Positions 9,150 through 16,042 of a stretch of DNA of 64,000 bases are shown here, piece after piece. The stretch is taken from positions 1-64,000 of the forward strand of contig CANQUV010000009.1 of the NCBI GenBank assembly GCA_947627135.1, in the 5' to 3' direction. Source of the DNA: an uncultured Clostridia bacterium. GTDB taxonomy: Bacteria; Bacillota; Clostridia; Oscillospirales; Acutalibacteraceae. The translations under genes and the position numbers were made by a program. How positions within the stretch are numbered: the stretch's first letter is position 1; every line of letters starts with the position of its first letter. The notes under the pieces are model-generated. The model was given only the letters and a program-made list of their open reading frames with translations, did no database searches and was not told the DNA's origin.

Positions 9150-9458
9150 ATGGTAATATATAATAAAATAGTCAGGGATAAAATACCTGAAATAATGCTT
9201 GAAAAGGGAGAAAAGCCGAATATAGAAATATTAGATAATGAAAGGTATATTAAAGAGCTTGATAAAAAACTAAACGAAGAGGTAAAGGAATATCAGGAAA
9301 GCAAAGAAATAGAGGAACTGGCTGATATTATGGAGGTTATTTATGCTATCAGCAACGCAAGAGGCTGTTCGGAAGAACAGCTTAACAGCAAAAGAAGTGA
9401 AAAACTGAAAAAAAGAGGCGGTTTCAAGAAAAGACTTTTTCTTATTTCAAAAGAATAA
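9150..9458 (+). CDS. MazG-like phosphoribosyl-ATP pyrophosphohydrolase-type protein
   Basis: A 102-residue all-alpha NTP pyrophosphatase-like protein. It starts with the family hallmark YNKIVRDKIPEIM and carries the metal-binding pattern EEVKEYQES...EELADIMEV (ExxE followed by ExxD). Such small proteins are often annotated as phosphoribosyl-ATP pyrophosphohydrolases but are generally thought to clean up non-canonical nucleotides. The window's his genes are 22 kb away, so there is no support for a histidine role. It is 20 bases upstream of mtnN and probably co-transcribed with it. The start is preceded by aagaggttt. Confidence 0.8.
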   Translation: MVIYNKIVRDKIPEIMLEKGEKPNIEILDNERYIKELDKKLNEEVKEYQESKEIEELADIMEVIYAISNARGCSEEQLNSKRSEKLKKRGGFKKRLFLISKE

Positions 9459-9478
9459 AACAGAAAGGGAGAGATAAA

Positions 9479-10180
9479 ATGATAGGAATTATATGTGCTT
9501 TAAAGGTTGAAGTTGAGGGTATTCAAAAAATAATGAAAAATCCTAAAAAGGTTACATACGCTAGAATGGACTTTGTAAAAGGTATTATAGACGGCAGAGA
9601 TGTTGTAGCTGTTGAGTGCGGAATCGGAAAGGTAAATGCAGCAATTTGTGCTCAGGTTATGATAGATTTATTTAAGCCGGATGTAATTATAAACAGCGGT
9701 ATTTCGGGAGCGTTGAATGACAAAATCAAAGTCGGAGACATTGTAATAGCAAAAGACGTTGTCCAGCACGATATGGACGGTACTGCACTGGGTGATCCTT
9801 TGGGAGAGATATGGTTTAACGATGAAAAGAAGATATATATTGAAACAGACGAAAAGGTAAGCAAATGTTTATTTGAAGCCTGTATGCCTCTTGAGAATAC
9901 AAAAGTAATTATGGGAAGAATCGCAACAGGAGATACATTTGTTGCAGCAAGGGAAAAACGTCTTTCAATAGGCGGACAGTTTAACGCAGATACTTGTGAA
10001 ATGGAAGGCGGAGCGGTTGGTCAGGTTTGTTATAGGAACGGAATACCGTTTGGCATTTTACGCTGTATTTCCGATGACATAAACCAAAACGAAGCTATTG
10101 ATTTTGTAATATTCAAAGACATGGCAAGTGAGAAGTCAATAAAGGCGATGTCATATTTTATAAAAGAGTATGATTTATGA
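9479..10180 (+). CDS. mtnN: 5'-methylthioadenosine/S-adenosylhomocysteine nucleosidase
   Basis: A 233-residue phosphorylase-fold nucleosidase that removes adenine from methylthioadenosine and S-adenosylhomocysteine, recycling SAM by-products. Motifs: start GIICALKVEVEGI, ECGIGKVNAAI, SGISGAL, TGDTFVAA and CEMEGGAVGQVC with the ribose-binding Met-Glu. Length is standard. gaaagggag precedes ATG 9479. Its 3' end overlaps the convergent PH-domain gene by 23 bases, and its terminator lies inside that gene's coding sequence. It probably shares a transcript with the MazG-like gene. Confidence 0.95.
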   Translation: MIGIICALKVEVEGIQKIMKNPKKVTYARMDFVKGIIDGRDVVAVECGIGKVNAAICAQVMIDLFKPDVIINSGISGALNDKIKVGDIVIAKDVVQHDMDGTALGDPLGEIWFNDEKKIYIETDEKVSKCLFEACMPLENTKVIMGRIATGDTFVAAREKRLSIGGQFNADTCEMEGGAVGQVCYRNGIPFGILRCISDDINQNEAIDFVIFKDMASEKSIKAMSYFIKEYDL

Positions 10181-11594
10181 TCTTTGAAAACTTCAGACCC
10201 GATGAGAGTTTAAGGTGCTTTATTTTAAAGCACCTTTTTTTTTCGCTGTAAACGTAAACATTTATATTGCAGATATTTCTATAACGCTGAAAAATACTTT
10301 GGGTAATTTGAATACCCTGAATTTTTGATATGGGTATAAGAGTTTTGGTAAAGCTCATTCGCTTATAAAAAGAAATTATGGCTTTGTCTTTGTCGGCATA
10401 AAGAAAAGCTTTTTTGTGGGCAGCAATACGCATTACAAAATAAACCGAAAAAATAAAAAATAAAAAAATTATAACAGGATAAAAAGGAGAAATATCAAAG
10501 TTGATAAAAAAGCAAACCATACAGGATACCCCCAAAAGTACAAGCCACATTGAAGGAAAATACAAATAAGCTTTTAGTGAAAAACTTGGGGGAGTTTCAA
10601 TATATTTGCTTTTTTCCAAGTTTAATTTAAAAAAATCTTCTACCTTTTTTTTGCTTACAGCGGGAACAATTACTCTTTTATTGCCGTGTTCTCTATGCTG
10701 ACCGCAGGCAAAATAATTAAGAGTGCATATTTTAAGCAGGCTCATTAAAATACTTTGCCTTGTTTGATAGGCAATTATTTTTTGTGAGGAGGTTACAAAA
10801 ATATTTTTTCGTATAACTCCGCGCCTTACTAAAAGGCAGTTGTTTTCACTTGATTTTTTAACTTCCAGAAATCCGTAGCTTAAAATAACTGAAATAACTG
10901 AAATTATAAGTCCTGAAATAAAAAGTCCGGTAATTGCAGCGGTAATAGGCGGAACGCCTATGTTTTGAATATATGGGGAAACATCAAGGCTTGACCTTAC
11001 AAGCTCTTTGTATTTCTGTCCGAAAAGTTCTTCTGTTTTATTTAAAAAGGGAATGAAAATTACAACTCCCGCAAATGCGTTTGAACTTGAAAGCGCCATT
11101 AAAAATACCCTTAACATATCAGCCTTATAAGCAGTGAAAAAGCTGTTGCGTTCTCCGTAAAAGAAAGATAAAAACAGGTTTTCCAAATTTCTTGATATAA
11201 ACATCGTTATGTTTCCGTTGTCGCCTGTTTGGGAACCTGTGTTAAGTATTATTTTTTCACTGTTTAAAAACCATGAAAATATGTTTTTTTCAATTATGAC
11301 TGATTTAACGCAGGGTTTAGAAAAATATACCTTTCGTTTTTCAATGATCCCGCTGTTAAATCTGAATGAATCTTTTTCGGGTATATTATACAATTTTTTG
11401 TTTTTTACTCTTATGATACCGTAAATAAAAATTGCAGTTAATATTAAAAGGTTGAGTCCGTAAGCTAATACTGCGGCAAATACCTCTTTAGGCTTTAAAA
11501 ATATTGTTGGAATCAGCGATAACAACGCTAACGGAATATATGCTCTGCAAATATAAACAGCTTCAAAATAACTGCATTTAATCTCTTTTTTCAC
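10158..11594 (-). CDS. PH domain-containing membrane protein (YdbT-like)
   Basis: 478 residues of the bacterial PH domain (bPH_2, formerly DUF304) family. Hydrophobic hairpins near 12-60, 160-240 and 355-390 alternate with three soluble beta-rich segments. These carry the typical ends of bPH_2 units, such as VRRGVIRKNIFVTSSQKIIAYQTRQS and PISKIQGIQITQSIFQRY. The partner of the short gene upstream, with a 17-base overlap, reproduces the common ydbS-ydbT pair. Function of the pair is not established; a link to membrane or bacteriocin protection has been proposed for relatives. The last 35 codons overlap the mtnN terminator. Confidence 0.85.
   Translation of the reverse strand: MKKEIKCSYFEAVYICRAYIPLALLSLIPTIFLKPKEVFAAVLAYGLNLLILTAIFIYGIIRVKNKKLYNIPEKDSFRFNSGIIEKRKVYFSKPCVKSVIIEKNIFSWFLNSEKIILNTGSQTGDNGNITMFISRNLENLFLSFFYGERNSFFTAYKADMLRVFLMALSSSNAFAGVVIFIPFLNKTEELFGQKYKELVRSSLDVSPYIQNIGVPPITAAITGLFISGLIISVISVILSYGFLEVKKSSENNCLLVRRGVIRKNIFVTSSQKIIAYQTRQSILMSLLKICTLNYFACGQHREHGNKRVIVPAVSKKKVEDFFKLNLEKSKYIETPPSFSLKAYLYFPSMWLVLLGVSCMVCFFINFDISPFYPVIIFLFFIFSVYFVMRIAAHKKAFLYADKDKAIISFYKRMSFTKTLIPISKIQGIQITQSIFQRYRNICNINVYVYSEKKRCFKIKHLKLSSGLKFSKIINHTLL
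10212..10244 (+). terminator. Intrinsic terminator of mtnN, inside the convergent gene
   Basis: Perfect stem aaggtgcttta / taaagcacctt followed by nine T residues. It lies 32 bases after the mtnN stop codon. On the minus strand the same bases are codons of the YdbT-like protein, so one sequence serves as terminator and coding sequence. Confidence 0.85.
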
Positions 11595-12018
11595 AAAGCG
11601 CCTCCCTGATCCTGATTGCTTCCAAACTGTATATCTGGCTTAACAGAACTCTTCCTGTTCCTGCGCAAAAAATTCCCAGTGAACAAAGAGAAAAATGCCT
11701 TTGCAAAGGATTTGAATAAATTTCTGCATAAAGCACCTTATCCTTTAATACGGTAATTTTTCTCTTTAAAAGATATCCTTTCATAATTGATACTCCTCTT
11801 ACCGAACAGGAATATTTATAGCTTTTGTAGTATTTTTTTAAAAGCACAAAATCAAATACGCAATATACTAAAAGTCCGAAGACTTCTATTATAATGTATA
11901 AAATTAAATTGATAAATCCCCATATAAAAACAATAAAAAATAAGACGGTATATGCAAAATAAAGAATAACAAGATAAACACAAAAAACCGTTTCTGCATT
12001 TGGCGGCAGATTTTTCAA
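11578..12018 (-). CDS. PH domain-containing membrane protein (YdbS-like)
   Basis: 146 residues: two transmembrane helices (about 12-35 and 38-62) followed by one bPH_2 domain (about 65-140) with the typical KGYLLKRKITVLKDKVLYAEIYSNPLQR strand pattern. The best start is TTG 12018, since aggagtg sits 8 bases upstream and no ATG is available near it. It is translationally coupled to the larger PH protein. Family membership is fairly sure; no biochemical role is known. Confidence 0.8.
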   Translation of the reverse strand: MKNLPPNAETVFCVYLVILYFAYTVLFFIVFIWGFINLILYIIIEVFGLLVYCVFDFVLLKKYYKSYKYSCSVRGVSIMKGYLLKRKITVLKDKVLYAEIYSNPLQRHFSLCSLGIFCAGTGRVLLSQIYSLEAIRIREALCEKRD

Positions 12019-12229
12019 CTAAATCACTCCTTATACTAATCCCGCATTAATTAAATAAAATATTTTTGTATTCTTAGCAGGAAGTCAGTATTAATTTGCA
12101 TAATACCTGTATTTTTCTTAATTCAAGTATTGACAATCCCTCTATTATTATGTAAAATATTTTAAGAATTAGATGTAAGAAAACAAAGAGTGTTACCAAA
12201 AAGTTTTCCTTCGTTTCTTGTTGAGACGA
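12019..12229. other. Intergenic region upstream of the PH-domain pair
   Basis: AT-rich bases expected to hold the minus-strand promoter of the PH-domain genes. I see no ORF or T-box hallmarks. A repeat of family B follows to the right. Confidence 0.5.
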
Positions 12230-12485
12230 GGTTTTTTTACTTTATAGGAAACTGTTTGGAAAGAAACAGCCCATTGATCTCTTTTTGACAAAAGAGACGC
12301 AAAAACTTTTAATATTTTTGACAATAACCTTTGTTTTTAATAAACTTTGCCATTATTTTATGGCTATTTGTTATTTTAAGCTTATTTACTTTGTAAAAAC
12401 AGTTCGGAAATATTCGGGCACAAAAAGGTGTTAATATAAGAGCTGCCTGTCTGCCCGTAAAAACAGCCCAACGGTTTCTTTTTAT
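12230..12485 (+). repeat. Repeat B, composite copy 1 (two units and linker)
   Basis: Unit 1 begins with actttataggaaactg and ends in an inverted copy of the lead hairpin of repeat A (tctctttttgacaaaagaga, then gcaaaaactttt). A linker with ttgacaataacctttgt follows, then a second diverged unit (12385-12485, ending acagcccaacggtttc). The same order of unit, linker and unit is found at 56588-56867. It lies between divergent genes, upstream of ilvB. Confidence 0.7.
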
Positions 12486-12539
12486 TATTTTAGACAGTGG
12501 CTGATAAAGTGATAAAATAAAAGGGAAAGGATTTTGGCT

Positions 12540-14207
12540 ATGCAGCTTACAGGCGCAGAAATTATATGTGAGTGTTTAATAGAGCATGGGGTAGATACCG
12601 TATTCGGCTATCCCGGCGGAGCAGCACTTAATACTTACGACGCATTGTATAAATACAGCGACAGAATCAAACATATTTTAACAGCACATGAACAGGGAGC
12701 TTCTCATGCGGCAGACGGCTACGCAAGAGCAACCGGCAAAACGGGAGTTGTTATTACAACATCGGGACCCGGAGCAACAAATATTGTAACGGGTATTGCA
12801 ACTGCACATATTGACAGTATCCCTGTTGTTGCAATTACAGGTAATGTTACAACAGACCAGCTTGGCAGAGATTCCTTTCAGGAAGTAGATATTGTTGATA
12901 TTGTAAAGCCTATTACCAAAGGCAGTTTTCTTGTTGAAAAGGTTGAGGATTTAGCGGATACAATAAGAAAAGCATTTGTTCTTGCAAATGAGGGCAGAAA
13001 AGGTCCTGTACTTGTTGATGTTCCCAAAGATGTAACTGCAAATAAATGTGAGTTTACAAAAACACAGCCTAAACAAAGAGAATTTGTACAGGTTGCAGAT
13101 AAAGAATCGGTACAAAAGGCTCAAGAGCTTATAAAAAAAGCAAAAAAACCGATAATTTATGCAGGAGGAGGAATTATAAGCAGCAATACATCCGAAAAGT
13201 TTCGGGAATTTGCAGAACTTATAGACGCTCCTGTCTGTTGTTCACTTATGGGACTTGGCTGTATTCCTGCAAGTCACCCTCTATGTATGGGCAATATAGG
13301 AATGCACGGCGGATATGAAACAGGTATGGCAACTGCGCAGTGCGATTTAATTATTGCCTGCGGAGCAAGATTTTCCGACCGTGTAGCAGGTGACAGGGAA
13401 AAATTCGGAGAACAAGCTGATATTATTCACCTTGATATTGATAAAAAAGAAATCGGAAAAAATGTATCTGTTGACAGTTATGTTATCGGGGATATGGAAA
13501 ATATTCTGGCTGAACTGTCTGAAAATATGCCTCAGCTTGACCATTCGGGCTGGATTGAACAGTTAAATATCTGGAAAACAGAAAAGCAGTTAAACACAGA
13601 CAAAGCAGACGGATATGTGCATCCCCATTCTGTAATAAGTGCCGTAAACGAGCTTAAAGACGACAGCGATATTATAGCAACAGATGTAGGACAGCATCAG
13701 ATGTGGATCGCACAGTATGCAGAGATAGAAAATCCCAGAACTTTGCTTACATCTGGAGGTATGGGTACTATGGGCTTCGGAATGGGAGCATCAATAGGGG
13801 CCCAGTGTGCTTTTCCGAATAGAAGAGTTATTCTTTTTACGGGGGACGGCAGTTTCCATATGAACTTAAACGAGCTTGTAACAATGAAAAGCTACAATTT
13901 GCCGGTTGTGGTCATCGTTATGAACAATACGGTTTTAGGCATGGTAAGACAATGGCAAAAGCTGTTTTATGAAAACCGTTTTTCCCAAACCGATCCAAAG
14001 CGTGCCACGGATTTTGTAAAGGTAGCAAATGCCTTTGGCATTGACGGATTTAGAATCAATACATCCGATGAAATCAAGCCTACTATTGAAAAGGCATTAT
14101 CTCTTAACAAACCTGTTGTAATTGATTGCAGAATAAGTCCTGATGAAAATGTTTTGCCGATGATACCTCCGGGAAAAACAGTTGATGAAATGATAACCGA
14201 AATGTGA
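12540..14207 (+). CDS. ilvB: Acetolactate synthase large (catalytic) subunit
   Basis: About 555 residues. Thiamine-diphosphate enzyme condensing pyruvate with pyruvate or 2-ketobutyrate at the entry to branched-chain amino acid synthesis. Motifs: HEQGASHAADGYARATGK with the catalytic Glu, SGPGATN, the FAD-region GMHG, and the ThDP/Mg site GDGSFHMNLNEL...NN. ATG 12540 is preferred because aaagg is 9 bases upstream; TTG 12534 is too close. No regulatory subunit (ilvN/ilvH) or other ilv/leu gene adjoins it, which is unusual for a biosynthetic enzyme. A catabolic (alsS-type) role is less likely because no alsD follows. A terminator closes the unit. Confidence 0.93.
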   Translation: MQLTGAEIICECLIEHGVDTVFGYPGGAALNTYDALYKYSDRIKHILTAHEQGASHAADGYARATGKTGVVITTSGPGATNIVTGIATAHIDSIPVVAITGNVTTDQLGRDSFQEVDIVDIVKPITKGSFLVEKVEDLADTIRKAFVLANEGRKGPVLVDVPKDVTANKCEFTKTQPKQREFVQVADKESVQKAQELIKKAKKPIIYAGGGIISSNTSEKFREFAELIDAPVCCSLMGLGCIPASHPLCMGNIGMHGGYETGMATAQCDLIIACGARFSDRVAGDREKFGEQADIIHLDIDKKEIGKNVSVDSYVIGDMENILAELSENMPQLDHSGWIEQLNIWKTEKQLNTDKADGYVHPHSVISAVNELKDDSDIIATDVGQHQMWIAQYAEIENPRTLLTSGGMGTMGFGMGASIGAQCAFPNRRVILFTGDGSFHMNLNELVTMKSYNLPVVVIVMNNTVLGMVRQWQKLFYENRFSQTDPKRATDFVKVANAFGIDGFRINTSDEIKPTIEKALSLNKPVVIDCRISPDENVLPMIPPGKTVDEMITEM

Positions 14208-14288
14208 TCCAAAAAACTTATAAAATAAAAATAACCTTTAAAGGCGTATTTTGCTAAATTTTATTAGTGTTTAGCGTAGATAAAAAAC

Positions 14289-14326
14289 GGACAGTTCATA
14301 TAAAAATATGAACTGTCCTTTAATTT
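14289..14326 (+). terminator. Intrinsic terminator of ilvB
   Basis: Perfect 12-bp stem ggacagttcata / tatgaactgtcc with a 6-base loop followed by a T-rich tail, 80 bases after the ilvB stop codon. Confidence 0.85.
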
Positions 14327-14435
14327 TGTTTTTAAAATGTTTATAAAAATAATTTTAATATATAATTTTATCAATGCTTTTAATTTTAAAGGATAACCAT
14401 TAAATAGGGTCTGTAAATAAAAAAACACGATTTAT

Positions 14436-14900
14436 TTATTTTTGATCATCGTATTCGTTTTCTGAATTTTTATTTTTCTTTCTGAAAACCATCAGCTTGC
14501 TGAATACATAATTGCCGATTATAACCAGTATAGCTGAAATAATTGTAGTAATAAATACATCTATTCCCATTAAACCTAAGATCTGCCTTACTACAATATC
14601 TAAAATAAGAGTTGAAATACGGGATAGTACAAACTTGAAAAGCTCCGAAAAAATATGAGGGTTTTTGCTTTCAAATACAAATTTACGGTTTGTCGGATAT
14701 GCAAAAGCTACGCCTGCTGTCCAGTTTACCACACTTAGAATAAAATTTTGTGTGCTGGTTGGGTGCAAAGGATTGCCGAATATAACTATGTTAACAAAAA
14801 ACATGCATGTCCATGAAACTATGGTGGTAACTCCGCCGACAATTAAATAAACAATGATTTCTCTATATTTTATAAAAAGTTCTTTTATTTTTTCTGTCAT
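14436..14900 (-). CDS. GtrA family membrane protein (lipid-linked sugar flippase type)
   Basis: 154 residues with four membrane helices, the hallmark of GtrA/GtcA proteins: about 14-40, 55-80, 88-112 and 115-138, with the conserved NRKFVF after helix 2. Relatives are thought to flip undecaprenyl-phosphate-linked sugars across the membrane. It follows the GT2 gene by 2 bases, with its ribosome binding site in the end of that gene. The charged C-terminal tail (KKNKNSENEYDDQK) is cytoplasmic by prediction. Function is inferred from family and context. Confidence 0.85.
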   Translation of the reverse strand: MTEKIKELFIKYREIIVYLIVGGVTTIVSWTCMFFVNIVIFGNPLHPTSTQNFILSVVNWTAGVAFAYPTNRKFVFESKNPHIFSELFKFVLSRISTLILDIVVRQILGLMGIDVFITTIISAILVIIGNYVFSKLMVFRKKNKNSENEYDDQK

Positions 14901-14902
14901 AA

Positions 14903-15859
14903 TTAAATATCCTTTTTATTCTTAATTTGGTCCATATTAGTCTTGTGAACAATATAAATAGGTCTGTTTTTGGTTTCCATATAAATTCTTCCTATATATT
15001 CGCCTACAATACCAATTGAAAATTCCATAATTCCGCCTAAAAACAATACTGCGCTTAAAAGCGTTACATAACCCGGTGTTTCAATACCGAATATGAGCGT
15101 TTGAATTAATGTTATCAATATATATATTAATGCACCTGAACTTATAATTGCTCCCATTACTGCAATAAATCTTAATGGGGCTACGGAAAAACAGGCAATA
15201 CCGTCGATTGCATACTTAAAAAGACTTGAGAATTTCCATGTGGTTTTTCCAAGCTGTCTCTCAACAGTCTTAAAGGAGATCCATTTCGTATTAAAGCCTA
15301 CCCATGAGAATATTCCCTTGGAAAATCGCTGAACCTCGCTTAATTCCATAATAGAATCTACCATTTGTCTGCTCATAATGCGGTAGTCCATGGCTCCGTA
15401 GGGCATCGATACATCTGTAAGCTTGTTTGACAGCTTAAAAAACAGCTTTGAGAAAAAACCTCTGAACTTGCTTTCCCCTTCTCGTTCGTCACGCTTTGTG
15501 GCACAGCAGTCATAACCTTCATTTATAACGGCGTCTATCAACTGCGGGAAAACTGCCGGCGGATGTTGTAAGTCTGCATCCATTACAATTACATAGTCCG
15601 CAGTGCTGTTTTGAAGTCCTGCATACATAGCCGATTCTTTACCGAAATTCCTTGAAAAGGAAATATATTTTACATTACTAAATTTGTCTGAAAGCTTTTT
15701 CATAACTATATATGTTTTATCTTTGCTTCCGTCATTAATAAGTATATATCTAAATTCATACTCAGGTAAAGTATCTATTACTTTATTTGTTTCATGCACA
15801 AAGTGTTCAAGACCTTCTTCTTCGTTATAACAAGGTACAACAATGTCGATAGTAGTCAT
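14903..15859 (-). CDS. Family 2 glycosyltransferase (GtrB/CsbB-like, undecaprenyl-phosphate sugar transferase)
   Basis: 318 residues. The GT2 catalytic domain opens with DIVVPCYNEEEGLEHFV and carries the DxD-type VMDADLQHPP near 100, followed by the family's QRFSKGIFSWVGF segment. Two C-terminal membrane helices (about 225-250 and 260-285) end in GEYIGRIYMETKNRP, diagnostic of DPM1/GtrB-type enzymes. ATG 15859 has aaaggtg upstream; a longer upstream extension lacks a ribosome binding site. It forms an operon with the GtrA gene and is divergent from the YfhO gene. It likely loads a sugar on undecaprenyl phosphate. Confidence 0.9.
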   Translation of the reverse strand: MTTIDIVVPCYNEEEGLEHFVHETNKVIDTLPEYEFRYILINDGSKDKTYIVMKKLSDKFSNVKYISFSRNFGKESAMYAGLQNSTADYVIVMDADLQHPPAVFPQLIDAVINEGYDCCATKRDEREGESKFRGFFSKLFFKLSNKLTDVSMPYGAMDYRIMSRQMVDSIMELSEVQRFSKGIFSWVGFNTKWISFKTVERQLGKTTWKFSSLFKYAIDGIACFSVAPLRFIAVMGAIISSGALIYILITLIQTLIFGIETPGYVTLLSAVLFLGGIMEFSIGIVGEYIGRIYMETKNRPIYIVHKTNMDQIKNKKDI

Positions 15860-16042
15860 AATATCACCTTTTATAAATAATATATTTATAATTATAACAA
15901 ACATTTATATAAAAGTCTATTTTTTTAAAAATTTTTAAAAATATTATTTACCTTCAAAATAATTCGTGGTAAAATATATCTGTTGTATTATGCAAATCGG
16001 TTTATCGCAACGGCAAAAAACTTTTTAGGAGGTTAATAGTTT

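Noticed and set aside
9150..9458. hisE-type phosphoribosyl-ATP pyrophosphohydrolase for histidine synthesis
   Set aside because: The sequence is of the stand-alone MazG-like YNKIVRDKIP type and lies next to mtnN, far from the his genes.
12019..12540. T-box or leader-peptide attenuator for ilvB
   Set aside because: No T-box core (AGGGTGG...), no run of Leu/Val/Ile codons, and no terminator adjacent to the start codon. The region is repeat B instead.
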